Positions 37,022 to 45,481 of a DNA stretch of 64,000 nt are shown piece by piece. Source of the stretch: Paractinoplanes aksuensis. Its GTDB lineage: Bacteria > Actinomycetota > Actinomycetes > Mycobacteriales > Micromonosporaceae. Every line of letters starts with the position of its first letter. Within the stretch, counting starts at the first letter, position 1. Both the position numbers and the translations under genes were made by a program. The stretch covers positions 34,852-98,851 of the forward strand of contig NZ_JAMYJR010000015.1 of NCBI RefSeq assembly GCF_024137025.1. The letters are read 5' to 3'. The notes below the pieces were generated by a model. That model made no database searches. It had not been told where the DNA came from and saw only the letters and a program-made list of their open reading frames with translations.

Positions 37022-37801
37022 TCAGACGAACTTCTCGGTGGCGAGGTACGCGACCAGCTGCGTGCCGCCGTCGCCCTCGTCGGTGACCTTGGTGCCGGCC
37101 GAGCGCGGCGGACGCGGCGAGAACTCCACCACCTGGCTGGTCGCGCCGGCCGTGCCCACCTCGTCGGCGGAGACGCCCAGGTCGGCCAGCGACAGGGCCT
37201 GCACCGGCTTCTTCTTGGCGGCCATGATGCCCTTGAACGACGGGTACCGCGGCTCGTTGATCGTGTCCCACACGCTGACCACGGCCGGCGTGGCCGCGGT
37301 GACGACCTCGTAGCCCTCGTCGGTCTGCCGCTCGACAGTCAGCTGCGAGCCGTCCACGGTGAGCTTGCGGGCGCCGGTCAGCGCCGCGATGCCCAGCCGC
37401 TCGGCCAGCATGTGCGGCATGACCTGCACGCGGCCGTCGGTCGACTCGGCGCCGGCGATGATCAGGTCGGCGTTGAGGGTCTTGAGCGCCTCGGCCAGCA
37501 CCTTGGAGGTGGCGACGGCGCACGAGCCGTGCAGCGCGTCGTCGGAGACGTGCACAGCCTTGTCGGGGCCCATCGACAGGGCCTTGCGGATGGACTCGGT
37601 CGCGCCGGCCGGGCCCATCGTGAGGACGGTGACCTCGCCGCCGTGCGCTTCCTTGATCTTCAACGCCTCTTCGATGGCGTATTCGTCCATCTCGTTGATG
37701 ACGTTGTTGGCCGAGGCCCGCTCGACCGTGTTGTCCGAGGGGCTCAGGGTACGCTCGGCACCGGAGTCGGGCACCTGCTTGACCAGTACGACGATATTCA
37801 T
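37022..37801 (-). CDS. etfB: Electron transfer flavoprotein subunit beta
   Basis: 259 residues, with MNIVVLVKQVPDSGAERTL at the start, the AMP-binding region GPAGATESIRKALSMGPDKA and the recognition-loop area SLADLGVSADEVG. AGGAGG and GGAGCGCG stand close upstream of the ATG. First gene of the etfB-etfA operon, last backbone gene of this block. Confidence 0.96.
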   Translation of the reverse strand: MNIVVLVKQVPDSGAERTLSPSDNTVERASANNVINEMDEYAIEEALKIKEAHGGEVTVLTMGPAGATESIRKALSMGPDKAVHVSDDALHGSCAVATSKVLAEALKTLNADLIIAGAESTDGRVQVMPHMLAERLGIAALTGARKLTVDGSQLTVERQTDEGYEVVTAATPAVVSVWDTINEPRYPSFKGIMAAKKKPVQALSLADLGVSADEVGTAGATSQVVEFSPRPPRSAGTKVTDEGDGGTQLVAYLATEKFV

Positions 37802-37959
37802 CGCGCTCCTACGACCTCCTGTTGTGAACGCACCTTTACGGCCGGACGCCTCCCGACAGGTTACCCGTCAGTAGCTTAGGCGTGTCGGCCACCCAGAGTG
37901 ACTCACCTCACCCGCGCCGGCCGCTCACTGGCTACAGTCGGTACAGGGAGGTGTACGAA

Positions 37960-38166
37960 ATGTCCGGCCTAATCACTCCAGTGGCCGACGGATTGCTTCC
38001 GTCCGCCTCACATCGTCTACCACGCGGACCCGCGCCTGTGCTGAACACCCATGGCCGCGTGAGTTCGGACTCCCCCTACTGCCGATGCGGCCGCCCCCGC
38101 GAGGCGTGCGTGAGTGACGAAGTCCGCATGCTGTGGATGCACCTATTCGACCAAGAAGGTCAATAA
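37960..38166 (+). CDS. Small Cys-motif protein, 68 aa, unknown function
   Basis: 68 residues from ATG 37960, chosen because GGGAGGTG stands six bases upstream and TACAGT (37933..37938) could be a -10. The C-terminal half contains YCRCGRPREACVSDEVRML, a CxCGx5C arrangement reminiscent of a small metal-binding knuckle; there are no hydrophobic segments. Seven bases separate it from the DUF202 gene, so they probably form an operon. I do not recognise the family. Confidence 0.65.
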   Translation: MSGLITPVADGLLPSASHRLPRGPAPVLNTHGRVSSDSPYCRCGRPREACVSDEVRMLWMHLFDQEGQ

Positions 38167-38173
38167 TTCACAC

Positions 38174-38560
38174 GTGTTAGCTGGCCTGCGGCAATGGATC
38201 GACCCCGAGAAGACCCCCACGGTCGGCCGTACGCCGGACTACCGCTTCTCGCTGGCCAACGAGCGCACGTTCCTGGCCTGGATCCGCACCGGCCTGGCCC
38301 TGATCGCGGGCGGGCTCGGCGTCGCCCAGTTCCTGCCGCCGCTGCCCATCGCCCACCTGCGCGAGATCATGGCCATCGTCCTGCTCGTGCTCGGCGGCCT
38401 GGTCGCCTTGCGCGCGGTCGACCACTGGGCCCGCACCGAACGGGCCATGCGCCTGGGCCAGGAGCTGCCAGGCTCGAAGTTCCCGGCCGTCCTAGCCGTG
38501 ACAGTCGCCCTGGGCGCCGTCGCGATGATCGTCGCCGTGGTCGTCCAGGCCGTGGAGTGA
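38174..38560 (+). CDS. DUF202 (YidH-like) membrane protein
   Basis: 128 residues from GTG 38174. RFSLANERTFLAWIRTGLAL is the DUF202 signature; three hydrophobic segments follow (about 38-60, 65-85 and 105-126). Small inner-membrane protein of unknown function. Its stop overlaps the start of a second DUF202 gene (GTGA). Confidence 0.88.
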   Translation: MLAGLRQWIDPEKTPTVGRTPDYRFSLANERTFLAWIRTGLALIAGGLGVAQFLPPLPIAHLREIMAIVLLVLGGLVALRAVDHWARTERAMRLGQELPGSKFPAVLAVTVALGAVAMIVAVVVQAVE

Positions 38561-38871
38561 GCGTCGAGTGGACGCCCGACCACGGCGCGGCGGCCGAGCG
38601 GACCCGGTTCGCATGGCGGCGCACGGCCCTGTCGGCCGCGGTCGTCGGCCTGCTCGCCGCCCGGCCCGCATTCCACCCGGACGCCGGCGTCGTGCAGTGG
38701 ATCACCGCTGCCCTCAGCAGCCTCGGCTGGTCGTTCCTGGTGGCGATCGCCTACCGCCGCGCGCGGGCCCTGCGGCAGCACCCGCCCCACCCCGGACGGC
38801 GGACGATTCCGGCCTACGCGTTGATCACCGTCGCTCTCGCCGTGCTCGCAAGTCTGGTTGTCATGCTCTGA
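38557..38871 (+). CDS. Second DUF202-like membrane protein
   Basis: 104 residues from GTG 38557, translationally coupled to the first DUF202 gene. RTRFAWRRTALSAAVVGLLA is a diverged DUF202 signature; three hydrophobic segments. The pair probably forms a heteromeric membrane complex, as tandem DUF202 genes are common; this is inference. Confidence 0.82.
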   Translation: MSVEWTPDHGAAAERTRFAWRRTALSAAVVGLLAARPAFHPDAGVVQWITAALSSLGWSFLVAIAYRRARALRQHPPHPGRRTIPAYALITVALAVLASLVVML

Positions 38872-38909
38872 TCGTCGCCGGATCGCCCGACGCGCGTCAT
38901 CATTGCCAC

Positions 38910-39254
38910 ATGGTCCGGTTGTTCATCCTCCTCGCTGCCGTGCAGCTGGTGCTCTTCGTTCTGGCGCTGATCAGCTGTTTGTCGGCTGCCCGCGTCCGCA
39001 ACGCGCCGCGTCTGGTGTGGGTGCTGGTGATCCTTCTCATCCCCCTGCTGGGCCCGCTCGCGTACTTCCTCTGGGGCCGCCCGCTGCCCGCGCCCGAGGA
39101 AGGCACGGTGCCGCGCCGGCGCCGAGCCCCCTCGGCGCCGGACGACGATCCCGACTTCCTGCGCTCGGTCGACACCGAGCAGTCCCGCCGCGAGCGCGAG
39201 GCGCTCGCCCAGTGGGAGAAGGAATTGAAGAACGAGGAAAAAGACCAGCCTTAG
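38910..39254 (+). CDS. PLDc_N-domain small membrane protein
   Basis: 114 residues. Two transmembrane segments (about 3-22 and 32-51) with LLIPLLGPLAYFLWGRP between and after them, the signature of the phospholipase-D-nuclease N-terminal domain, here free-standing. The charged C-terminal tail (SRREREALAQWEKELKNEEK) looks helical. Converges on the next gene with a four-base overlap of stops. Confidence 0.82.
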   Translation: MVRLFILLAAVQLVLFVLALISCLSAARVRNAPRLVWVLVILLIPLLGPLAYFLWGRPLPAPEEGTVPRRRRAPSAPDDDPDFLRSVDTEQSRREREALAQWEKELKNEEKDQP

Positions 39255-40873
39255 GCGAGGTTCGACGAGCGGGGGTAGGCGTCGCCGGGGTCGGTCAGGA
39301 CGTTGACCAGGTAGGGCACCCCGGCGGCGAAAGCGCGCTCGAGGGCCGGTCCGATCTCGGCCGCCTTCTCGACGGTCTCGCCCGCGCCGCCCAGCGCCTT
39401 GACCACGTCGTCGTAGCGCAGACCCGGCTGCAGGTCGGCCGCGACGTCGTAGCCGTACATGGCCTGCATGGGGTGTTTCTCGAGCCCCCAGATGCCGTTG
39501 TTGCCGACCACCATGACCACCGGAAGTCCCTGCCGGACCAGTGACTCCGCGTCCATCAGCGAGAAGCCGGCCGCCCCGTCGCCCATGAGCACGCAGATCT
39601 GGCGGTCGGGGTAGGTCACCCGGGCCCCCATCGCGTAGCCCATGCCGGTGCCGAGGCATCCGTACGGTCCCGGGTCGAGCCAGGTGCCGGGTTGAGCCGG
39701 TTCGAGGAACCTTCCCGCGTACGAGACGAAGTCCCCGCCGTCGCCGATGGTCACGGCGTCCGGCGCGAGCACCTTGCGCAGCTCGCCGTAGATGCGCGCC
39801 GGCTTGATCAGGTCGGTCTCGGCCGCCATCGCCTCGGCGTCGCGCGCCTTGCCCGCGTCCTCGGCCGTCCGCAGCCCTTCGATCCACTCGGTGTGGTCGG
39901 CCCGGTCGCCGGTGTGGTCAGCGATCGCGGCCAGGATGCGCCGCAGGTCGCCGGCGGGTGACACGGCCGTCTCGACGTGCGTCGCGCGCTGGCTGGGGGC
40001 GTCGACGATGTGCACGACCCGAGCCGCGCCGAACTCACCGAATCCGAGCCGGAAGTCGAGCGGGGTGCCGATCACGCAGACCACGTCGGCCTCGTTGAGC
40101 GCGGGCCGGCGGGCCTTGGCGAAGGCCAGCGGATGCGACGGGGGCAGGGCGCCGCGGCCCATGCCATTGGTGAAGACCGGCACCTGCAGCGCCTCGGCCG
40201 CGGCCCGCAGTTCGGCGATCGCGTCGCCGCCCCACACGTCGGAGCCCGCGATGATCACCGGGCGGGCCGCCGCGGCGAGCAGGCCGGCCGCGCGGGAGAC
40301 CTCGTCCGGGTCGGCCTCGATGACCGGAACGGCCGGCGCCCCCGGCGTGGCGGCCTCGCCGGTCGAGAAGACGATCTCGAGCGGCAGGTCGAGGAAGGCC
40401 GGGCCGCGGTGGGCGGTGAGCGCCGCGGTCAGGGCGGCCCGGACCTCGCCCGCGATGTTGTCGGTGTCGGTGACGGTGCCCGCGTACTTGGTGATCGGGG
40501 CGACCAGCGGCACGTGGTCGAACTCTTGCAGGCTGCCCGAGCCCCAGCGGAACGCGGGCGCCCGGCCGCCGAGCACCAGCACCGGCGAGGCGTTGAAGAA
40601 CGCGCTGGTCAGGCCGGAGATGCCGTTGGTCACGCCGGGGCCGGCGGTGAGCACCGCGAGCCCGGGGCGGCGCTGCAGCTTGGCCACCGCCTCGGCCGCG
40701 AAGACGGCGGTCTGCTCATGGCGTACGTCGTAGATCGGGAACCCGGTCTTGTGGGCGGCGTCGTAGAGCGGGAACACGTGCCCGCCCGACAGGGTGAACA
40801 TCTCGTTCACGCCGAACGCCCGCGCCGCGGCCAGCGCCAGCTCGCCGCCGTGACCGTCGATCACCTCTGCCAT
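39251..40873 (-). CDS. ThDP-dependent acetolactate synthase-like enzyme (IlvG-like)
   Basis: 540 residues from ATG 40873, chosen for GGGGAG upstream. All three ThDP-enzyme domains are present: PYR domain with catalytic Glu in VRHEQTAVFAAEA, central domain, and PP domain with GDGAAGFSLMDAES ending in GNNGIWGLE. It resembles the IlvG-type paralogues of actinobacteria and oxalyl-CoA decarboxylase relatives rather than IlvB; no small subunit lies beside it. Whether it makes acetolactate is uncertain. Confidence 0.85.
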   Translation of the reverse strand: MAEVIDGHGGELALAAARAFGVNEMFTLSGGHVFPLYDAAHKTGFPIYDVRHEQTAVFAAEAVAKLQRRPGLAVLTAGPGVTNGISGLTSAFFNASPVLVLGGRAPAFRWGSGSLQEFDHVPLVAPITKYAGTVTDTDNIAGEVRAALTAALTAHRGPAFLDLPLEIVFSTGEAATPGAPAVPVIEADPDEVSRAAGLLAAAARPVIIAGSDVWGGDAIAELRAAAEALQVPVFTNGMGRGALPPSHPLAFAKARRPALNEADVVCVIGTPLDFRLGFGEFGAARVVHIVDAPSQRATHVETAVSPAGDLRRILAAIADHTGDRADHTEWIEGLRTAEDAGKARDAEAMAAETDLIKPARIYGELRKVLAPDAVTIGDGGDFVSYAGRFLEPAQPGTWLDPGPYGCLGTGMGYAMGARVTYPDRQICVLMGDGAAGFSLMDAESLVRQGLPVVMVVGNNGIWGLEKHPMQAMYGYDVAADLQPGLRYDDVVKALGGAGETVEKAAEIGPALERAFAAGVPYLVNVLTDPGDAYPRSSNLA

Positions 40874-40944
40874 GCCGTGCTCCCCTCGCGCCATTGCCGG
40901 TTCCCCGGCACGCTACCCGGCGGCGCGGGAAAGGTGAACGACCT

Positions 40945-42570
40945 TCAGATTCCGAGCAGCTCGCCCAGGTCGGCGATCAGATTCTCGATGTCCGTCCGGA
41001 TCGGCAGGCCGTTGCCGTAGCCGTACGCGACCACCAGCGCGGCCAGCGGCACGGCGATCATGATCAGCACGCTGAACAGGATCTGGACGAAGCGCAGGAA
41101 GCCGCCGGTGCGCTTGGGCCGGCGCACGGCGTGCTCGACCCGGGCCGGCGGCCGGGGCCGGTACGTCGACGGGGCCGGGCGCGGGGTGACCGGCCGCGAG
41201 GTGATCGGTCCCGAGCTGACCGGGCGGTTCGTGACCGAACGATTGGTGACCGGGCCGGGCGACGCGGGAGCCACCGGCGGGTGGAAGACCGGTTTCGGGG
41301 TGGGCACGGTCGCGTGCGGGTCGGGCACCCAGCTGCTGTGGTCGGCGTCGGGCCACGGGTCGACCGCCGGCTGCAGACCGGTGGTGCCCGGCACGTGCAC
41401 GGACGCGGCCGGGACCCGTACGGTGGCCGACTCGGCCCGCCCGGTCGAGACCAGCCGCAGCTCGGAGGTGAGGCCGGGCGCGGCCGCCCCGGTCGCCAGC
41501 ATCGCGGCGTCGGCCAGGATGCTGCCCTCGGCCACCACCAGCTCGGGCTGCTCGATCACCACCGGCGCCTCGCCCAGCGCACGGTGCAGCAGGGTGGCCA
41601 CCAGCGGGATCCGGCTCGCCCCGCCGACCAGGAACACGCCGGCCAGCCGCCCCTCGGGCAGCTCGGCCCAGTCGAGCAGGCCCTTGGTGACCCGGACGGT
41701 CTGGTCGAGCACGGGCCGGGCCAGCTTCTCGAGCTCGTCGCGGGTGAGGTGGACCTCGGTGTCGAGCAGCGGCACCACGAACTCGGCCGACTGGGCGCGC
41801 GACAGCCGTTCTTTCGCTATCCGCACCTCTTCCCAGAGCTGGCGCTGGGCCCGGCGTTCCTGAGCCGTGCTCGGCTCGAGCAGCCGCTGCCAGTCGCTGG
41901 TGCGCAGGTGTTCGACGATCGCCGCGTCCACGTCGAGGCCACCGATGTCGTCGCGGCCGTCGACCGCCATCACCTCGAAGCCGGAGGCGGTGCGGGCCAC
42001 CACGCTGGCGTCGAACGTGCCGGCGCCGAAGTCGTGCACCACGACGACCGAACCGATCGGCACGTCGCGACCCAGCACCTCGGCGAAGTAGGTGGCCGCG
42101 GCGACCGGCTCGGCGACCAGCCGGGCCCCGGTCAGCCCGGCCCGGGCGGCGGCCTCGGCCAGCAGCGAGCGGCGGGTCGCGCCCCAGGTCGCGGGGCAGG
42201 TCAGGGTGACGTCGGGAGTGACCGGGCCGACCGCCCGGTGCCATTCCTCGGCCACCCGGGCCAGCACGGCGGCGATCAGCTCGACGACCGGGAACTCCTG
42301 CTCGCCCAGCAGCACCAGGCCGTCGTCGATGCGGCGCTTGGGGTTGGGCTCGAAGCGCACCGGGTCGATGCGGGCGCTGTGCACGGCGTCGCGACCCACG
42401 ACCAGCGTGCCGTCGGACTCGGCGAAGACGGCCGAGGGCAGCAGCGGCGATCCGTCGACCAGGATCGGGCGCGCGCGGCCGTCGGGCCAGCGCGCCACCG
42501 CGACGGTGTTCGAGGTGCCGAAGTCCACGCCGAGGGCGTGCCGCTTCGGCTCACCTTGGTCGATGGCCAT
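40945..42570 (-). CDS. Membrane-anchored Hsp70-like ATPase
   Basis: 541 residues. The actin-like ATPase fold spans about 1-370: ALGVDFGTSNTVAVARWPDG (phosphate 1), VVVVHDFGAGTFDASVV (phosphate 2), FLVGGASRIPLVATLL (adenosine loop). The Hsp70 substrate-binding domain is missing; instead there is a Pro/Thr-rich linker with repeats of the PVTNR/PVSSGP/PITSRP type and one transmembrane helix at about 494-518, ending in about 23 residues that would lie outside. It follows the gene at 42597 by 26 bases and is probably co-transcribed. Likely transmits ATP-driven changes across the membrane, but partner unknown. Confidence 0.85.
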   Translation of the reverse strand: MAIDQGEPKRHALGVDFGTSNTVAVARWPDGRARPILVDGSPLLPSAVFAESDGTLVVGRDAVHSARIDPVRFEPNPKRRIDDGLVLLGEQEFPVVELIAAVLARVAEEWHRAVGPVTPDVTLTCPATWGATRRSLLAEAAARAGLTGARLVAEPVAAATYFAEVLGRDVPIGSVVVVHDFGAGTFDASVVARTASGFEVMAVDGRDDIGGLDVDAAIVEHLRTSDWQRLLEPSTAQERRAQRQLWEEVRIAKERLSRAQSAEFVVPLLDTEVHLTRDELEKLARPVLDQTVRVTKGLLDWAELPEGRLAGVFLVGGASRIPLVATLLHRALGEAPVVIEQPELVVAEGSILADAAMLATGAAAPGLTSELRLVSTGRAESATVRVPAASVHVPGTTGLQPAVDPWPDADHSSWVPDPHATVPTPKPVFHPPVAPASPGPVTNRSVTNRPVSSGPITSRPVTPRPAPSTYRPRPPARVEHAVRRPKRTGGFLRFVQILFSVLIMIAVPLAALVVAYGYGNGLPIRTDIENLIADLGELLGI

Positions 42571-42596
42571 CCCCTGAGTCTAGGGGGTCGCTGTTG

Positions 42597-43184
42597 TCAG
42601 ACGATCTTCCAGCGCGGTGGGTGCCTCCACTCCCGCACGCAGCGCACCAGCACCCCCTCGGCGGTTCGCCCGTAAGCACCCGTGGGACGGCATTCGTCCC
42701 CCACCCGCACCGGGTCGCGCACCAATCCGGCACTGGGCGAAGGCGACGACGGAAGGGCGGAAGAGGGCGAAGGCGAAGGCGGGGGCGAAGGCGGGGGCGC
42801 GGGCGGCACGAGCGCGGGTGGGTCGGGCGGCACGCTGATCGGTTGCGGCGCGCGGGTCGTCGGAGCGGTGGTGGTGGCGGGCCGTTCGGGGGCGGCCGGC
42901 GACCGCTTCTTCTTGCGGGGAGCGGGACGGCTGGTGGCCGGCACGGGCTCGCGGGCCTGGGTGGTCGGGGCGATCACCGTGCGGGCCGAGGGCGTGGCCG
43001 GGTCGGCCGGCGGGGGCGCCGCCAGCTGGTCGACCGCCGCGCCCGGGGAGCGGGCCGGCTCGGACCGGGACTGGCCCAGGGTCAGCCAGCCGATCAGCGC
43101 GCACAGCACCGCCTGGCCCACGACCAGCGCCACGGCCATGCGCACAGTGCGTCGCACCGTGCGCGTGACCGGAACCGGTTCCAC
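42597..43184 (-). CDS. Membrane-anchored Pro-rich protein with conserved-looking C-terminal cap
   Basis: 195 residues. A basic N-terminus and transmembrane helix (about 14-37) lead to a long Pro/Ser/Ala/Thr-rich region with PAPRKKKRSPAAPERP, then a compact C-terminus: DPVRVGDECRPTGAYGRTAE followed by GVLVRCVREW. Its two cysteines could form an extracytoplasmic disulfide. Directly upstream of the Hsp70-like gene on the same strand, so the two are probably one unit. No family recognised beyond this small C-terminal module. Confidence 0.75.
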   Translation of the reverse strand: MEPVPVTRTVRRTVRMAVALVVGQAVLCALIGWLTLGQSRSEPARSPGAAVDQLAAPPPADPATPSARTVIAPTTQAREPVPATSRPAPRKKKRSPAAPERPATTTAPTTRAPQPISVPPDPPALVPPAPPPSPPPSPSPSSALPSSPSPSAGLVRDPVRVGDECRPTGAYGRTAEGVLVRCVREWRHPPRWKIV

Positions 43185-43223
43185 CCGTCGGACTTTATGG
43201 CAAGCGGTCGATGTGGTCGAGAG

Positions 43224-43997
43224 CTAACGCCCTGTAAATGTGGGCTTACGCTTCTCCACAAACGCCGTGGTGCCCTCGATCCGGTCGTCGGTGGCGAACA
43301 GACCGGCGAACAGTTGCGACTCGAGCGCGAGACCGGAGGCCAGATCGGTGTTGAGCCCGCCGTCGACGGCCAGCTTGGCCGCCCGCAGGGCCAGGGACGG
43401 ACCGGTTACGTACGGCTTGACGAGCGCCAGCGCCGTCGCCAACACGTCGGCCGCGGGCGCCACCCGGTCGGCCAGGCCGATGCGCAGCGCCTCGTCGGCG
43501 TCGACCATCCGGCCCGAGAAGATCAGGTCTTTGGCCCGGGCCGGGCCGATCAGCCGGGCCAGCCGCTGGGTGCCGCCCGCGCCCGGGATGATGCCGAGCT
43601 TGATCTCGGGCTGACCGAGCTTGGCGTCGTCCGCCACCACGCGCCAGTCGCAGGCCAGGGCCAGCTCGCACCCGCCGCCCAGGGCGTACCCGGTGATCGC
43701 GGCCACGACCGGCTTGGGGATGCGGGCCACGGCGTCGAACGCGCTGGAGAGCGCGGCCGCCCGCACCGCCATCTCGGGATAGCCGACCTGGGTGAACTCC
43801 GTGATGTCGGCGCCGGCCGCGAAGACCTTCTCGCCGCCGTACACGATGACGGCCTTGACCTGCTCGTCCACGGTGGCGGCATGGGCCGCCGCGCGCAGTT
43901 CCTCCTGCAGTTGAGTGTTGAGCGCGTTCATCGGGGGCCGATCCAGCCGGATCGTGCCGATGCCGTCGGTGGTCTCGAGCGTCACGAATGCGCCCAC
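43224..43997 (-). CDS. Enoyl-CoA hydratase/isomerase family protein
   Basis: 257 residues. Crotonase fold: [28 protein letters not shown] (oxyanion hole), [16 protein letters not shown], and [20 protein letters not shown], where the second catalytic Glu position E144 of mammalian enzyme corresponds to the region before GIIPGAGG (QPEIKLG) and is present. Hydrates trans-2-enoyl-CoA in beta-oxidation or related routes. Functionally consistent with etfBA, which lies 6 kb away, but not co-transcribed with it. Confidence 0.93.
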   Translation of the reverse strand: MGAFVTLETTDGIGTIRLDRPPMNALNTQLQEELRAAAHAATVDEQVKAVIVYGGEKVFAAGADITEFTQVGYPEMAVRAAALSSAFDAVARIPKPVVAAITGYALGGGCELALACDWRVVADDAKLGQPEIKLGIIPGAGGTQRLARLIGPARAKDLIFSGRMVDADEALRIGLADRVAPAADVLATALALVKPYVTGPSLALRAAKLAVDGGLNTDLASGLALESQLFAGLFATDDRIEGTTAFVEKRKPTFTGR

Positions 43998-44052
43998 GCA
44001 CGCCTCCCTGAGTGTTGGTTCAGGTCAGCCTACGACGGGTAAAACTGAGGGC

Positions 44053-44514
44053 GTGACCACGTACTACCGGGATCCCGAGGTGTCGATCAGCTCCACCGGC
44101 GTCCGGATCAACGGCCGCGACCTGCGCCTGGACGACCTGATCCAGGTGTGGCACACGCGTGGCCGGCGCTCCTGGGGCACGATCGCCGGGCGCGGCGCGG
44201 TCGGTTTCGCCATCCTCACCCCGCTCGTGATCGGCCTGCTGGCCGTCGCGGTGGCCCTGGTCATCGACGCCTCCACCAGCACCACGATCGCCCTGATCGG
44301 CGGCGGCGTGCTGGTCGGCCTGGGTGTCGTCCCGCTGGCCGACGTGCTGCTGGAACGGGTCGACCGGTCCTACGACCGCGGCAGCCGGGTGCGCGAGATC
44401 TGGGCCCGCACCCCCACCGGCGACCTGCTGCTGCTGAGCACCCCCGACGCGGCCCGGTTCGGCCGCATCTACCGGGCTCTGCAACGCGCCCTGGAACCAG
44501 CTACCCGTCGGTAA
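44053..44514 (+). CDS. DUF6232 family membrane protein
   Basis: 153 residues from GTG 44053. TTYYRDPEVSISSTGVRING followed by LDDLIQVWHTRGRRSW matches the DUF6232 pattern; two transmembrane segments (about 52-75 and 80-100) sit in the middle and the C-terminus resembles a PH-like strand set (TGDLLLLSTPDAARFGRIYR). Divergent from the enoyl-CoA hydratase gene. Function unknown. Confidence 0.8.
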   Translation: MTTYYRDPEVSISSTGVRINGRDLRLDDLIQVWHTRGRRSWGTIAGRGAVGFAILTPLVIGLLAVAVALVIDASTSTTIALIGGGVLVGLGVVPLADVLLERVDRSYDRGSRVREIWARTPTGDLLLLSTPDAARFGRIYRALQRALEPATRR

Positions 44515-44524
44515 CATCGTGCGG

Positions 44525-44878
44525 ATGAAGAAGGACACTGCCGCCCTGGCCGGGATGCTCGCCACGATGGGCGTGCTGCATTTCGCCGTGCCGCGCCCGT
44601 TCGACTCGATCGTCCCGCGCTCGCTGCCGGGGCGGCGCCGCACCTACACCTACCTGAGCGGCGCGGCCGAACTCGCCTGCGCCGCCGCCATCGCCCATCC
44701 GCGCACCCGGCGGGCCGGCGCTCTGGCCGCGGCCGGGCTCTTCGTCGCCGTCTTCCCGGCCAACATCAAGATGGCCGTGGACGCGCGGCACGCCGCCCCG
44801 GTCCGGCGCGCGATCGCCTTCGGGCGGCTCCCGCTGCAGGTGCCGCTGGTGCTCTGGGCCCGCCGCGTGGCCCGCTGA
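44525..44878 (+). CDS. DoxX-like small membrane protein
   Basis: 117 residues from ATG 44525. TAACAT (44512..44517), overlapping the stop of the previous gene, lies seven bases upstream, so a leaderless transcript is likely; GTG 44519 is an alternative start. MGVLHFAVPRPFDSIVP, YTYLSGAAELACA and FPANIKMAVDARH are typical of the DoxX family. Four hydrophobic segments. Confidence 0.8.
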   Translation: MKKDTAALAGMLATMGVLHFAVPRPFDSIVPRSLPGRRRTYTYLSGAAELACAAAIAHPRTRRAGALAAAGLFVAVFPANIKMAVDARHAAPVRRAIAFGRLPLQVPLVLWARRVAR

Positions 44879-44938
44879 TTGTCAGAATTTCGGGAACCGC
44901 CGCCAAGCTGGTCAATCTTCGGTGAATATCGAATCACC

Positions 44939-45481
44939 ATGAGAACGACGACCACCGCCCAGCGGCCCACCGGGGTCGAGCGCACCTTCGGTCCCGACGA
45001 GATCATCGTCACCAAGACCGATCCGCGCGGCATCCTGACGTACGCCAACGAGGTCTTCCTGCGCACGTCCGCGCTCACCGAGGAGGAGGCGATCGGGCAG
45101 CCGCACAACATCATCCGGCACCCCGACATGCCGCGCGCCGTGTTCAAGCTGCTCTGGGAGACCCTGGGGCGGCGCGAGGAGATCTTCGCGTACGTCGTGA
45201 ACATGGCGGCCGACGGCGCCCACTACTGGGTCTATGCGCACGTCACGCCGTCGTTCTCGGCCGACGGCAAGCTGGTCGGCTATCACTCCAATCGGCGGCT
45301 GCCCGAACCGGCCGTGGTGGCCGAGGTCCGCCGGCTGTACGAGCGCATCCGCACGGCCGAGCAGCAGCACACCTCGAAGCCGGCCGCGGTCGAGGCCGGT
45401 TGGCAGGCGCTGCAGAGCGAGCTCGGCGGCCGCACGTACGACGAGTTCATCTGGGCCCTGACCAGCGGAGCGCGCTGGTGA
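44939..45481 (+). CDS. Soluble Aer-type PAS protein
   Basis: 180 residues from ATG 44939. The PAS domain carries the Aer signature: [40 protein letters not shown] and [20 protein letters not shown]; in E. coli Aer this domain binds FAD and senses redox state. There is no transmembrane segment and no HAMP or signalling domain in this ORF; about 40 C-terminal residues are alpha-helical. The stop overlaps the start of the MCP gene (GTGA), indicating a receptor split into two coupled polypeptides. FAD binding is inferred from the family. Confidence 0.88.
   Translation: MRTTTTAQRPTGVERTFGPDEIIVTKTDPRGILTYANEVFLRTSALTEEEAIGQPHNIIRHPDMPRAVFKLLWETLGRREEIFAYVVNMAADGAHYWVYAHVTPSFSADGKLVGYHSNRRLPEPAVVAEVRRLYERIRTAEQQHTSKPAAVEAGWQALQSELGGRTYDEFIWALTSGARW

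Noticed and set aside
37882..37959. Upstream extension of the small Cys protein to an ATG at 37882
   Set aside because: The longer N-terminus has no RBS and overlaps the likely -10; ATG 37960 has a strong RBS.
44881..44938. FliA-type flagellar promoter before the PAS-MCP genes
   Set aside because: TCAA and CGAATC elements are present, but spacing is about 12 instead of 15-16 bases and the -10 match is poor.
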